Counted from the first letter of the stretch, positions 1 through 9,744 are shown. The stretch: 35,772 nucleotides of DNA from Firmicutes bacterium CAG:646 (GCA_000432335.1 HF995391.1:1-35772); one strand, 5' to 3'. Numbers and translations are program-made. The notes: a model not told the origin generated them from the sequence alone.

Positions 1-239
1 TTGTACTATTTATATTCTAACACCAAGCCCTGTCAAGAGTTTGCTACCATTGGTGGTATTTTTTACTCCTGAATGGGCTTTTTCTTTTCTATATTTTTTC
101 GTAAAATGAAAAGCGTTACTCGTCCTCATTATCATAGCAATCTAACAGTTTTTGAAACTTTAATGCTGAATAAACTCTTTGATTAAGTAAAGGTCGAATA
201 TTTTAATACTCATTTTATTCAATACGAACATTTTTATCA
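1..239. other. Intergenic stretch downstream of the GH106-like gene
   Basis: No convincing gene is visible in these 239 bases. A weak nested inverted repeat (AAGCCC at 25-30 with GGGCTT at 75-80, and an inner TACCA/TGGTA stem just before a T run near 60) could end a plus-strand transcript entering from the left. The stem is short and the call is weak. No terminator in the direction of the GH gene was found. Confidence 0.3.
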
Positions 240-3059
240 CTATTCTTTTTTTACATAAAGAGCCACTTCTCCCCAAATACCATACTCATTCATCTCTCGA
301 ATATCTGGTATTTTATGAAGACCACAAATTTTTTCCTTTCGGGAATGTTCTACCACCGCATTCAATAATGTAGATGCCACCTGAATCTCTATCATATTCT
401 CTCCTTCCTTCAGATAGGCGCCCACTGGAATTTCCATACAAAGAGGATTGCAGCAAACCTCATTTCCATTAATCAATAGTTGAAAACTGTCACATATTTT
501 TTCTATTTTCAGTACAGCATCCATAGGATTCTGAAAGTTCTTTCCACTCCTGTATACTGTCCTATAAGTTCCAACACCAGAACTATTACCCACGGAAAAG
601 ATTTCGTTCCAGGGAACCAATTTTTCTAATACGACAGGTTCACATTTACTTTTTCTGTTTTCTATCGGCAACTGCCCTGCACTCCATCTTTCCATCTCTA
701 AAGTCCAAGAAGTAAATTCTACCCTATCATACAGCTCCGCTTTCTGGTTTTCTATCACATACTCCTCTTCTTGAGGAACCATCGCAATGATACAATCATC
801 ATTTTCATAAAGCGTAATTTCCATAAAAATATTCCCATCTTCCCAACGATAGCTGGAAATTTTTTCTATCTGCCCATTCCAGAGATTCACTCGGTAAGGT
901 ATTCCTTGCCCCTTTAAACGAATTTCTGTACATATTTTTCTTCGCTCATCCACCTCATCATATGCGGCAGCATCTCCCAGATTCCCCAGCCAATAGATTT
1001 CATTTTCTTCCCATCTTCTGTGCACTCCCAACAATTTTCCTGTACTTCCCAAATACATATCAGAGTAAACACCTGCATTTTTCAAAACCGGCGGAAGTTC
1101 TTCTTCTGTCTGCAAAAGTATCACATTATCTTTTTCCAACAAGTTTTCCATCATTTCTCTTATCTGAGGCTCTTTCTGGGATGATGGTTCCATCGGCGCT
1201 TCCCCAAGAAAAATTATCGGGAATCCTGCTTTACTATAAACAAGAAGTTTCTTTACCACCTCATATGGCAATGTTTTCTGTCTGTCAAAAAGCAGCGCCC
1301 CATAAGCAGGTCCCTGTATATTTAATCTCCCTTTTTCCACCTGCGCATTTTCCAACAGCAAAGCAGCAGGGCCTAAAAACTCATACGTATATCCATTCTG
1401 CTCCAAAATCTGACTATCAAAGATTTTTTCCGCTCCCACAAAATCTATCTTCTCAAAATATCGCTGAGCATAAATCGCTAAATCTACTTTCATCTCTCCA
1501 CATCTGAGCAAATACTGGGTTCTTGCAAGATAATCCGTATACTGCCGGGCATGAATCCAGTTCGGCTGCCGTTCTCCCCAACTATTAGAAAAGGAATCAA
1601 AACTTCCCATTCCCTCATACCCTGGCCAAATCAATTCCGGCAAATGACCATTTTCATTTCCCGGACCATCATACTGTCCCCGGTACGAATAACCATGCAT
1701 TACTACTTGATTGACTCCACCTGCAAATGCTCGATGTATATGCCACAAAAGGTTTTTCCAGGTCTGTTGATAATTTCCTGAATTCTTTTTTCCATTCCCT
1801 CTTCCATTCATCTCAGGAGCTGTTTCTATAGAATAAATATTCTTTCCTGTCATATGAACTGCTCCTGCCTGAAGCCTGTAAAAATCGATCAAATCTGCTC
1901 CATACAACGATTCTGTTTCTGGCACTGTCACATACATGGCTGTTTTGGCTACCTCCAAGGTTTTTCCATAAGCTGTCTGATAGCGCAGCCCAAAACCATA
2001 TTTTTGACAAAAGGATTCTATCAGTTTGAGATGATTTTCTATATAAAGCTCGGTAAGAAAATCAGAAAAATCATTCTGTATCTGTGTTGTATTTTTATCA
2101 AAAGCAAAATCCGGACAGGGTAACTGCGCAAAGTTCCCTATCCAATCCTGATCATAGACAGCAGGTAAATACGGTGTTATATCATATTGATACCGTTCCT
2201 GAAATAATTCCAAAAATCCCTCTGTCCAATCCAGATGTGTGGTATATTCCAAGGAATCAATAAACATATTATCAATCGCCTGAATCGCCTCTCCATAATA
2301 TGGAATCAGATGTTCCTCCCAATATGCGATCAGTCTCTTAGAAGCCGCCTGTCCATAGTGATCCAACTGAATATTTCCACATGTTTTACTTCCTGAAGGA
2401 TGCTGCCACCAGGCAAAAAGTACATATTCCCCTTCTTCTTCCGGCTGAAAAAGCAATTCATATTCTTTCTTTTCTTCATTTTTTACCCGAATATCTTCCA
2501 CCGAAATGCTCTGCGCAGATCCATAATCCAAAATATGCTTTTCTTTATCTACATATTTTGTCACTGAAATTCCTACAAGTTTTACATTTCCTCCTACCGA
2601 TCGAGCATCTTGCCATGCAGCTTCCGGAATTGGAAGAATCCCATCATAAGGATGTTTTCTGGAGATTCCGTCAATCCACGAACCATCCGTCTCTACCTGC
2701 GCTCCCTCGGAAGGATTCTCTACATCTTTAATTCCAGGAAGAGCCAAAGGCCACCCCGGAGTCATCATAAAATCAATTTTCATTCCTATCGCCGCGGCTT
2801 CTTCCAAAAGTCCTTTCATCAGAGAATTCCATTTTTCGGTTCCCCACTCCACCTCATAATCAAAGATTCCCAAATCTGTCGCCGGTGCATACGGCATAGA
2901 ACATACCTCAGCCCCTGAAAATCCAGCCTTCTTCATAGAATAGAGTTCGTTTCTTAATTCTTCTAATGTTACTTTACTTCCAGGAATCCACCAGCGAATT
3001 TTAGGACGACTGGATTCCAGCGAATCTTTTAATCCATTAAATATCTCATTTGAATACAT
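240..3059 (-). CDS. GH106-like glycoside hydrolase (alpha-L-rhamnosidase-like)
   Basis: A 939-aa enzyme that probably removes terminal alpha-L-rhamnose from an oligosaccharide or glycoside. The start of the barrel domain reads IRWWIPG at residues 21-27, followed by a helix ending in GFSGAEV, which resembles GH106 proteins. The IDSLE segment at 267-271 followed by DW and TPYLP (about 295) is also typical, and IETAPEM near 411 may carry a further acidic active-site residue. The C-terminal part (about 810-930) looks like a GH2-type sugar-binding beta-sandwich. There is no signal peptide, so it should act in the cytoplasm. It is the last gene of the sugar transporter operon, 28 nt after the second permease, with GAGGAGA upstream of the ATG. 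The GH106 assignment comes from motif recognition; the substrate is inferred and could be a different deoxy-sugar glycoside. Confidence 0.75.
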   Translation of the reverse strand: MYSNEIFNGLKDSLESSRPKIRWWIPGSKVTLEELRNELYSMKKAGFSGAEVCSMPYAPATDLGIFDYEVEWGTEKWNSLMKGLLEEAAAIGMKIDFMMTPGWPLALPGIKDVENPSEGAQVETDGSWIDGISRKHPYDGILPIPEAAWQDARSVGGNVKLVGISVTKYVDKEKHILDYGSAQSISVEDIRVKNEEKKEYELLFQPEEEGEYVLFAWWQHPSGSKTCGNIQLDHYGQAASKRLIAYWEEHLIPYYGEAIQAIDNMFIDSLEYTTHLDWTEGFLELFQERYQYDITPYLPAVYDQDWIGNFAQLPCPDFAFDKNTTQIQNDFSDFLTELYIENHLKLIESFCQKYGFGLRYQTAYGKTLEVAKTAMYVTVPETESLYGADLIDFYRLQAGAVHMTGKNIYSIETAPEMNGRGNGKKNSGNYQQTWKNLLWHIHRAFAGGVNQVVMHGYSYRGQYDGPGNENGHLPELIWPGYEGMGSFDSFSNSWGERQPNWIHARQYTDYLARTQYLLRCGEMKVDLAIYAQRYFEKIDFVGAEKIFDSQILEQNGYTYEFLGPAALLLENAQVEKGRLNIQGPAYGALLFDRQKTLPYEVVKKLLVYSKAGFPIIFLGEAPMEPSSQKEPQIREMMENLLEKDNVILLQTEEELPPVLKNAGVYSDMYLGSTGKLLGVHRRWEENEIYWLGNLGDAAAYDEVDERRKICTEIRLKGQGIPYRVNLWNGQIEKISSYRWEDGNIFMEITLYENDDCIIAMVPQEEEYVIENQKAELYDRVEFTSWTLEMERWSAGQLPIENRKSKCEPVVLEKLVPWNEIFSVGNSSGVGTYRTVYRSGKNFQNPMDAVLKIEKICDSFQLLINGNEVCCNPLCMEIPVGAYLKEGENMIEIQVASTLLNAVVEHSRKEKICGLHKIPDIREMNEYGIWGEVALYVKKE

Positions 3060-3087
3060 TTTTTCTCCTCTTTTCTTTCACTATACC

Positions 3088-3942
3088 TTATCCCTTTACT
3101 GCGCCTCCTGTAATTCCCTCCACAATCTGGGAAGAAAAGGCAAAATATAAGATAATAATAGGAATCAGTGCAATAACTACAGCTGCCATAGACTCTCCCA
3201 TATATCTGGTAAACTGTCCTACATACTGATAAATAACTAAAGTTAACGTATGAGAAGCCTTTTTCCCCAATAGGATCATAGGCATATAGAAATCATTCCA
3301 TTCTCCAATAGCTGTGATCAGAGCAACTGTCATGATTACAGGTTTGCATAAGGGAACTATGATCTTAAAAAATATTTTAAAATCTCCTGCCCCATCAATC
3401 CTTGCCGATTCTTCCAAAGCAACAGGTATCGTGCGGAAAAACTTCTGAAAAATAAAGCAAGCCATAGAAATACCGGAAATGTATACCAACACCAAGCCTA
3501 AAATATTATTCAATAGACCAAGCTTTCTTAAAATCAAAAATAATGGTAAAATACTCACTTGTACAGGAACCATCATCCCAACAAGAAAATAACTGCTGAG
3601 AATTCCTTTTCCTTTGAATTCAAATCTAGAAATTCCATATGCTGTCAGCCCTGCAAGCAACAAGCATCCTAAAGTACCTCCAACTGTTGCTATCACACTG
3701 TTTCTCAAATATACCAGTAAATCCGCTTCCATTAATACAGTACGATAGTTTTCCAACGTAAGTTCCTTTGGTAAGCCAACAAAATTTGTCACCAAATCTC
3801 CCTGCGACTTTAAGGAATCCATTACCGTAATCCCCAGCACGAAAATCGTAAAACCGGTATAGATAATCAATGCAATGGTAAAAATCCATCGAATTGTCTT
3901 TGCTGCTGGAGATAATATTTCTCCACTTTTTTTCCTTTTCAT
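3088..3942 (-). CDS. Sugar ABC transporter permease, MalG type
   Basis: Inner-membrane half of a carbohydrate uptake ABC transporter of the CUT1 class, about 284 aa with six predicted membrane helices. The cytoplasmic EAA loop is clear (EESARIDGAGDF followed by the IIVPL segment), which docks to the ATPase. Upstream in-frame TTG (3963) and ATG (3954) codons exist, but AGGGGGT lies 9 nt before the ATG at 3942, so that start is preferred. The gene begins 17 nt after the stop of the partner permease, consistent with translational coupling. No ATP-binding subunit is encoded in this locus, so it probably shares an MsmX/MsmK-type ATPase encoded elsewhere; that is known for many CUT1 transporters of Firmicutes but is inference here. 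Confidence 0.9.
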   Translation of the reverse strand: MKRKKSGEILSPAAKTIRWIFTIALIIYTGFTIFVLGITVMDSLKSQGDLVTNFVGLPKELTLENYRTVLMEADLLVYLRNSVIATVGGTLGCLLLAGLTAYGISRFEFKGKGILSSYFLVGMMVPVQVSILPLFLILRKLGLLNNILGLVLVYISGISMACFIFQKFFRTIPVALEESARIDGAGDFKIFFKIIVPLCKPVIMTVALITAIGEWNDFYMPMILLGKKASHTLTLVIYQYVGQFTRYMGESMAAVVIALIPIIILYFAFSSQIVEGITGGAVKG

Positions 3943-3959
3943 GATATCCATACCCCCTG

Positions 3960-4862
3960 TCAAGTATCATATTCAAATTTCTTCAAAATCTTATTCTGCA
4001 ATGCCGTAACACTTAACATTACTATGAACATCACCAGACATATAGCTGCTCCAAATCCCATCTCTGATTTTCCATTGAGAGTTCCTCCAAATGTGTACCG
4101 ATAAAATACCAGATTGACAAAATCGAGGGAACCGCTAATGCCCCCTGTCGGTCCTCCCAAAATAAATGGAATATCAAATAATGCCAGTGCCCATATGGTA
4201 CTCATAGTAATAATCGACGCACAGGACGGAAGTGAAAGAGGCACCAGAATATGAATAAAACGCTGCCATTCAGAACACCCGTCAATCCTGCACGCCTCCA
4301 TGATATCTTTAGAAATATCCATAAAATTAGAATAAAAAATCATAATTCCAGAACCCGCCCCTTGCCAAATAATCAAAAAGATCATGAGCTTAAACGACCA
4401 GTCAGGATCTCCAAACCAGGCTCCCTGCATTTCTTCCAAACCAAGAAATCCAAGAAATTTATTCAAAAATCCAATATTCGGATTAAAAATCAATGTTGCA
4501 AAAAAGCTCACAATCGTAGAACTGATTACATAAGGCATGAATACCATAAATTTCAAATATTTATGTGCCGGAATTTTTATAAAGAATAAATACGCTAAAA
4601 TATATTGAAACGGCGTAATAATAAACCATACACATAAAAGGTATTTCAAATTATTTAACAATGCATGAAAAAATGTCGGTGAAAACTTTTCATCAGTAAA
4701 TATTGTTATAAAATTTTTCAGTCCGGCAAACTTCATTGGTCCTAATCCTGACCACTCAAAAAAACTCAAATAAGCCACATAAAGAATCGGTAAAATAATG
4801 AAACAGGTATATAATAGAAATCCGGGTAAAATAAATTTTACATGGGCATATTTTCTTCTCAT
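3960..4862 (-). CDS. Sugar ABC transporter permease, MalF type
   Basis: Second membrane subunit of the CUT1 sugar importer, 300 aa with six predicted helices. The EAA loop (EACRIDGCSEWQ followed by ILVPLSLP) sits near residues 200-225. A longer reading from a GTG at 4886 is possible, but the sequence AAGAGGTG lies inside that extension, 9 nt before the ATG at 4862, so the shorter start is chosen. It follows the binding-protein gene after a 118-nt gap that contains a terminator-like hairpin, so it is probably expressed at a lower level than the binding protein. Pairing with the adjacent MalG-type subunit makes the transporter assignment firm; the exact sugar is unknown. Confidence 0.9.
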   Translation of the reverse strand: MRRKYAHVKFILPGFLLYTCFIILPILYVAYLSFFEWSGLGPMKFAGLKNFITIFTDEKFSPTFFHALLNNLKYLLCVWFIITPFQYILAYLFFIKIPAHKYLKFMVFMPYVISSTIVSFFATLIFNPNIGFLNKFLGFLGLEEMQGAWFGDPDWSFKLMIFLIIWQGAGSGIMIFYSNFMDISKDIMEACRIDGCSEWQRFIHILVPLSLPSCASIITMSTIWALALFDIPFILGGPTGGISGSLDFVNLVFYRYTFGGTLNGKSEMGFGAAICLVMFIVMLSVTALQNKILKKFEYDT

Positions 4863-4917
4863 CTGTCTGTCACCTCTTTGATTCACAAATTTTTTACACC
4901 TACACTATGTCCCATTC

Positions 4918-4969
4918 AAAAAGGGCTGCTGCACCTAACCATCTCTTAAATGTTTCCTGCAACAGCCCT
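4918..4969 (-). terminator. Hairpin with T run between binding protein and permeases
   Basis: The arms AGGGCTGCTGC (4922-4932) and GCAACAGCCCT (4959-4969) pair over 11 positions with one mismatch, and read on the minus strand the hairpin is followed by TTTTT. It sits inside the transporter operon, right after the solute-binding protein gene, where a leaky terminator or a 3'-end stabilising stem is common and lets the binding protein outnumber the permeases. Confidence 0.65.
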
Positions 4970-4980
4970 AAAATCAGCAG

Positions 4981-6294
4981 TTATTCCATCACTTTACTCA
5001 ATTCGTCCATAAAATCATCCACGGTAATATCACCCGAAAAAATCTTTGGAAAATCTTCCTGCCAGATTGTAACTGCCGTACCATCGGTAGAATGTTTTGT
5101 CAAAACCTCCTGCCAACTGGTATAAATATTTCCCTGTCCACTTTCTGAAATTTCTTTCGCTATATCGGTAGATGCTTCAATCTGATCACTTGCAGATACT
5201 CCGCCCTGAGACTGCACCCAAATTGTCTGCGCTTCCAGTGATGCACAATAATTGGCAAAAGCCAATGCAGCTTCTTTATTTTCCGTTGCGGCATTTACAG
5301 AAAATCCATTTGCCGATGTTCCCACCAATCCGGTAATCCCCTCTTCGGAAGGAATTTCAAAAGCACTGTACTTTAAGTCTGGGTTATTATCTGTAATAGT
5401 TGTTGCCGCCCAGGAACCTCCAATATACATTGCGGCTTCTCCAGAAGTAAATGCCAAAATCTGAGCATTTCCATCAGCAACTCCCAGATAATTTTTTCCG
5501 TAATATCCTTTATCTGCCCACTCCAACATTTTATTCAACGCATCCTTTGCCGGCTGATCTGTCGTTTTTACCGAATAATCTTCCAGTCCCTTCGTATATG
5601 CCACATCCATAGCTGACAGAATCGGTTCATAGGTAAACAATATAGAGGCTGCGTCCGTTGCACAAAACGAAATCGGAATCTTGCCACTGACATGAATTGT
5701 CTCCAATAGATTTTCAAATTCTGTAAAGGTTGTAGGAAGCTTCCAGCCATTTTCTTCAAACATATCAATATTGTAATAAACAGCTCTGGTGTCCATTGTC
5801 AGCCATGGAATCGAGTATTGCTTTCCATCAATGGTAGAACGTTTTAATGTGTTATCCTCAAATAAACCATAATCCACTACATCCGTAAGATCCAGAATAG
5901 CATTATTCGCTACCAAATCCGCCATTACTGAATCGGAAGTCCCTGATGTATAAAAAAGATCCGGACCATCTCCCGACTGAATAGCTGTTGAAAGCACACT
6001 ATTATAACTGTTTCCATCTTTTATCTCGTATTCCACAGTTACATCTGGATATTTTTCTTCAAATCCTGCGATCACTTCTTTTAGACTATCTTCAAAACTG
6101 TACGCATGTTCCCATATGGTTATGGTTCCTGAAACATTTTCTTCCCCTGTTTTTTCTGTGCCTTCCTCAGCTACATCTGTAGTTTTTGTCTCAGACTCTT
6201 TTGTTTTACTGTTTTCTGTACCGCCACAGCCAGTCAGTAAAGTTCCTGTCATTCCTGCCGCACATAACAGCGCTGTTACTTTCTTCCAATTCAT
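4981..6294 (-). CDS. Sugar ABC transporter substrate-binding lipoprotein
   Basis: A 437-aa extracellular solute-binding protein of the family-1 (MalE-like) class. Residues 1-23 form a lipoprotein signal with the lipobox LLTGC, so Cys23 should be lipidated and the mature protein anchored on the outer face of the membrane. An acidic, Thr/Glu-rich linker (about 26-55) precedes the folded part, which starts at TITIWEH. The start is supported by AAAGGAGGA upstream of the ATG. It is first in the transporter operon, directly downstream of the kinase and regulator, and has its own likely promoter in the 125-nt gap. It delivers the bound glycan to the two permeases. The bound sugar is not evident from sequence; a rhamnose-containing oligosaccharide is inferred from the neighbouring hydrolase. 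Confidence 0.92.
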   Translation of the reverse strand: MNWKKVTALLCAAGMTGTLLTGCGGTENSKTKESETKTTDVAEEGTEKTGEENVSGTITIWEHAYSFEDSLKEVIAGFEEKYPDVTVEYEIKDGNSYNSVLSTAIQSGDGPDLFYTSGTSDSVMADLVANNAILDLTDVVDYGLFEDNTLKRSTIDGKQYSIPWLTMDTRAVYYNIDMFEENGWKLPTTFTEFENLLETIHVSGKIPISFCATDAASILFTYEPILSAMDVAYTKGLEDYSVKTTDQPAKDALNKMLEWADKGYYGKNYLGVADGNAQILAFTSGEAAMYIGGSWAATTITDNNPDLKYSAFEIPSEEGITGLVGTSANGFSVNAATENKEAALAFANYCASLEAQTIWVQSQGGVSASDQIEASTDIAKEISESGQGNIYTSWQEVLTKHSTDGTAVTIWQEDFPKIFSGDITVDDFMDELSKVME

Positions 6295-6339
6295 TTGCTT
6301 TCCTCCTTTGTTGTTTCACGTTTTGTTTTTGATGATTCT

Positions 6340-6369
6340 ATTATAGAAAAACAAAGGGATTTTCGTCAG
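6340..6369 (-). promoter_or_regulatory. Candidate promoter of the transporter operon
   Basis: On the minus strand a perfect TATAAT (6340-6345) is preceded by CTGACG (6364-6369) with an 18-nt spacer. It lies 45 nt upstream of the binding-protein start codon in the only gap of this region, so it is a good candidate for the promoter driven by the adjacent AraC-type response regulator. The poor -35 fits an activated promoter. Confidence 0.55.
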
Positions 6370-6419
6370 AAACAATCCTGCAAATTTTATTCAATAATTT
6401 CTTTATTCCAAAAACAGAT

Positions 6420-7910
6420 TCAATTTTTTCTTTCGATATTCACTTTTCTATAATCGCTGATGGTTTTACCTGTCATTTTTTTGAAAACACGAACCATATA
6501 ATTTTCATTGGAAAATCCGGTGATTTCTGCAATTTCAGACAGCGTATATTCCTGTTTCTTTAAATATTGTTTTACTTTTTCTATTCTCCTTTGATTTATA
6601 TACTGCACCGGTGTCATTCCTGTCTTTTCTTTGAATTTTTTAGAAAAGGCTGACACACTCATACTTTGTTGCTCTGCCAGAACTTCTACCGAAACTTTTG
6701 AAGATATATTTTTTTCTATATAAAGTAAACTTTGTTGTATTCCTCGCATTTCTATCGTTTCCTGTAAATCTGTACGGAATTTTTTTACTTGCTTTGTAAT
6801 TCTTTCCTCTAACTCTTTTAAACTCTCTGAATCCAAAATCAATTCCATAAAATTATACTGATTCCTCCATTTTCCCACCACTGTTTTTTCATAAAAATGC
6901 TCTTTCAGCACATCATGCACAAAAACACTAAGCAGCTGAATCAGTTCTTCTTTCACTATTTTGGTGCGAACCGTATTTCTTTTACATGTTCGAAGAAAAT
7001 TGGTCAATTCTTTTTGAAAAATTTCTATTCCGTTTTCTTCTAAAAATGTCTCCTCCGAAAACACAAGTTCCGGCATTTCTTCCGTCCATCGGATTTCTTC
7101 GCTATAAAACAAATAGGAGCTTTCGCAATAGAATTTCATCTCTGCCGCCTCTTCTGCTTCCTCATATCTTGCAGGAACTTGCTGCGTCTCATCAAATTCC
7201 TTCCCAAATCCTATAAAGATATGACTATTAATATACTGAAAAATATTCTTTTCTATAATCTCCCCGTAACCCTCCAATAAACTTTTTTGTTCTTTCTTAC
7301 AAGTTTCCCTTGGAAATTCAAAAATAATAAATGGATTTCTTTTGTAAGAATCAATCAGATATCCCATATGATAATGTGCTACAATTTCTTCTAATAGCCG
7401 AATGACCATTTTGTCATGGAGCATTTCTTCTCTATGTTCTGCCTTTTCCATTTTTACAACACCGATTCTTCGAATCATAGTTTGAGACAAATCTTCTTCT
7501 ATAGGAAATTCTTGTCTTTTGCCCACGCTCCTGTTTTTTCTTATTTTTTCTGCAACTTTATATACTTCCCGTTCTATATTTTCCTGATTAATGTCATGTT
7601 TTAATATGTATCCATTAGCTCCCAGAGAAATAGCTTCTTTTGCATATTCAAATTTATCATAGCAACTTAAAATAATAACTCCCTCTGCCAGATTTTCTTC
7701 TCTGATTTTTTTGATAAATTCCAGTCCATTCATTTCTGGCATCTCAATATCTGTTATCACAATATCTACCAATGACGTTTTCATAAATTCCAGCGCATCA
7801 CGAGCAAGCCCGAAAGAGCCAACTACTTGAATATCCTCTGCATTATCCAAAAGCGACTGTATTCCTATTCTTGCCAGTATTTCATCATCCACAATTATCA
7901 CTTGAACCAT
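6420..7910 (-). CDS. Response regulator, YesN/AraC type
   Basis: A 496-aa transcription regulator. Residues 1-120 form a receiver domain with acidic residues Asp8/Asp9, phospho-acceptor Asp54 (ITDIEMPEMNG), and the conserved Lys in the ILKHD segment. The middle 270 residues are a poorly conserved linker found in YesN-type proteins. The last 100 residues carry two helix-turn-helix units of the AraC family (VEVLAEQQSMSVSAFSKKF and ...LSEIAEITGFSNENYMVRVF). An open frame continues upstream to 8015, but GGGGGAGA lies just before the ATG at 7910 and the extension only overlaps the kinase gene, so the short start is preferred. It overlaps the kinase gene by 26 nt, which indicates coupled translation. 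It most likely activates the downstream sugar transporter operon when phosphorylated. Confidence 0.9.
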   Translation of the reverse strand: MVQVIIVDDEILARIGIQSLLDNAEDIQVVGSFGLARDALEFMKTSLVDIVITDIEMPEMNGLEFIKKIREENLAEGVIILSCYDKFEYAKEAISLGANGYILKHDINQENIEREVYKVAEKIRKNRSVGKRQEFPIEEDLSQTMIRRIGVVKMEKAEHREEMLHDKMVIRLLEEIVAHYHMGYLIDSYKRNPFIIFEFPRETCKKEQKSLLEGYGEIIEKNIFQYINSHIFIGFGKEFDETQQVPARYEEAEEAAEMKFYCESSYLFYSEEIRWTEEMPELVFSEETFLEENGIEIFQKELTNFLRTCKRNTVRTKIVKEELIQLLSVFVHDVLKEHFYEKTVVGKWRNQYNFMELILDSESLKELEERITKQVKKFRTDLQETIEMRGIQQSLLYIEKNISSKVSVEVLAEQQSMSVSAFSKKFKEKTGMTPVQYINQRRIEKVKQYLKKQEYTLSEIAEITGFSNENYMVRVFKKMTGKTISDYRKVNIERKN

Positions 7911-9621
7911 TGCTTCTCTCCCCCTTTTCTGCTGGAAGTCTATAACTGATTCTCGTCCCCTCACCCGGTGCACTCTGAATCTCCATTCCATAGACATTTC
8001 CATACTCCAGCTCAATAATCTGTTCTACATTTCTCAAACCGATATTTGTATGATTTTCTCTGGGTTCATTTCTTTTTTCCCATTCGGACACATCAAATCC
8101 ACACCCATTATCCTCTACCACAATCCTCAAAACTCTCTGTTCTTCCCACGCACGAATTTTGATTTTTCCACCTTTCACCATTCCCCTCTGAAACCCATGA
8201 ATAATTGAATTTTCCACTGCAGGCTGCAAAATAAACTGAAAAATCCTATATTCCATAAGTTCTGAAGAAATTTCCTGTTCAATCTCAAAATTCATAAATC
8301 TTGCTTTCTGAATCACCGCATATTTTTCAATCAATTCCGATTCATCTCTTAACGTATAATTTTCCTTTTTTACTTTTGCTGCATGCATCAATACATAAAT
8401 CAATGCTTCCGTTACCCGTTGTATATTTTCCTGCCTATTGATCACCGCCATCCATTTAATCGTATTTAAGGCATTGTACATAAAATGGGGCTGTAACTGT
8501 GCAGTTAAAGCCTGTATTTTAAAATCATTCTTTTCATTCACCGACTTCTCATTTTTAATCATCAATTCATTTATTTGTTTTGTCATAGCATTAAAATGTT
8601 TCGGCAGACTCCGCAATTCTCCACTATGAATCTGGCGCATCTGTATATCCATATTCCCCTGTGCAAATTGATCCATGGCATATTTCAATTCACTGATCGG
8701 CTTCAAAAAAGATTTTTGAAAGATATAAAAAACTAATATCAGGAACAAACAATATACAATGGAAATAACCACAATGACTTGCTCCAAAGGCTGAATCGAT
8801 TGCATCATTTCACTTAAAGATACGCAGCTTACAAAAATCCATCCTGTATCTTCCATTCGATTATAAGCTACAATGTTTTTTTCTCCCTTTTCCTTCACAA
8901 TCTTATACCCGCTAAGATCTTCTATTTTCATAATTTCCTCTTTAATAGATGTCTCCAACTCTCCTTCACTGGAGCTGTACAAACTATTTCCCTGCTCATC
9001 TAACAAATATTTAGAGCAATCTTCCATTTGCAATTTACGAAACGCATTGCTGATAATCTGATCTCCTATTACATAATACAAAGTTCCAATATTCTTCTCA
9101 TACTTCCCATTTAATGTTCGTGCCAAAATATAATGATGGGAACCATGTTTTCCAAATAACTCATCCGTCGCATACCAGCTATACTTTCCTCCATTTGCCA
9201 CAATCTCTTTATAATGAGATTCCATAACCTGCAATAAATTCCCATATTTTTCAGCTCCATTATAATATACCCGCCCGTCACTCACCAAATATGCTGCTCG
9301 AATCCCACTATAAGAATAGCAACAGGCTGCCAATGTGGCTTCAATATATTCTCTGTCTGCTTCTTGATTCTCCAACATATCCACGCATCCATTATAATAA
9401 AGAGACATCGTGCTGTCCTCATAAGTTTTTAATGACGCTCCCACCTGATTTCCAATAGATATCATCACATCTTCCATATTTTTTCCCGCATTATCTCCTG
9501 CATAATCTTGAAAAACCTGATAAGTCACCAATATCAATACTAAGTACGGAATTAAAATCAATAGTATGAAAAGCAGAAATATTTTAATTCTTATTCTATA
9601 TTTTCCAAATATTTTTCTCAT
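7885..9621 (-). CDS. Sensor histidine kinase, YesM type
   Basis: A 578-aa membrane kinase. A membrane helix at about 13-34 and another at 289-308 flank an extracellular sensor region of about 250 residues that is probably a Cache-like fold. A HAMP-type linker follows (about 309-360), then the LytS/YesM-class kinase domain with phospho-acceptor His379 in QPHFMYNAL, and an ATP-binding domain with N-box around PAVENSIIHG (467-476) and the G-box DNGCGFD (504-510). Proteins of this class usually detect extracellular sugars or the sugar-loaded binding protein. The gene overlaps its response regulator and heads the island, so the pair forms one two-component system. The ligand is unknown. Confidence 0.9.
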   Translation of the reverse strand: MRKIFGKYRIRIKIFLLFILLILIPYLVLILVTYQVFQDYAGDNAGKNMEDVMISIGNQVGASLKTYEDSTMSLYYNGCVDMLENQEADREYIEATLAACCYSYSGIRAAYLVSDGRVYYNGAEKYGNLLQVMESHYKEIVANGGKYSWYATDELFGKHGSHHYILARTLNGKYEKNIGTLYYVIGDQIISNAFRKLQMEDCSKYLLDEQGNSLYSSSEGELETSIKEEIMKIEDLSGYKIVKEKGEKNIVAYNRMEDTGWIFVSCVSLSEMMQSIQPLEQVIVVISIVYCLFLILVFYIFQKSFLKPISELKYAMDQFAQGNMDIQMRQIHSGELRSLPKHFNAMTKQINELMIKNEKSVNEKNDFKIQALTAQLQPHFMYNALNTIKWMAVINRQENIQRVTEALIYVLMHAAKVKKENYTLRDESELIEKYAVIQKARFMNFEIEQEISSELMEYRIFQFILQPAVENSIIHGFQRGMVKGGKIKIRAWEEQRVLRIVVEDNGCGFDVSEWEKRNEPRENHTNIGLRNVEQIIELEYGNVYGMEIQSAPGEGTRISYRLPAEKGERSNGSSDNCG

Positions 9622-9703
9622 CTTATGGTATCCTCTTAAAAATCTGTCTTTTTTGTGTTTTTATCCCCATTTTCATTAGAATATCACAGATTCTTTCTTT
9701 GCG

Positions 9704-9744
9704 CAAAAAAAAGCCACTGGAATTTTTTTCCAGCAGCTTTTTTT
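9704..9744 (-). terminator. Terminator after the aminopeptidase gene
   Basis: The arms at 9711-9722 and 9728-9739 form a 12-bp stem when two G-U pairs are allowed, and the minus-strand transcript continues into eight T. It directly follows the stop codon at 9744 and closes the long pyrimidine-to-aminopeptidase unit. The opposite strand also has a T run, so it may work in both directions. Confidence 0.85.

Noticed and set aside
100..130. CcpA (cre) site near the end of the GH106-like gene
   Set aside because: A TGAAAAGCGTTACT stretch is close to cre but has one extra base in the core and lies downstream of the operon, not at a promoter.
962..1507. 181-codon plus-strand frame inside the GH106-like gene
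   Set aside because: Antisense to a clearly recognisable enzyme; no ribosome site or family resemblance.
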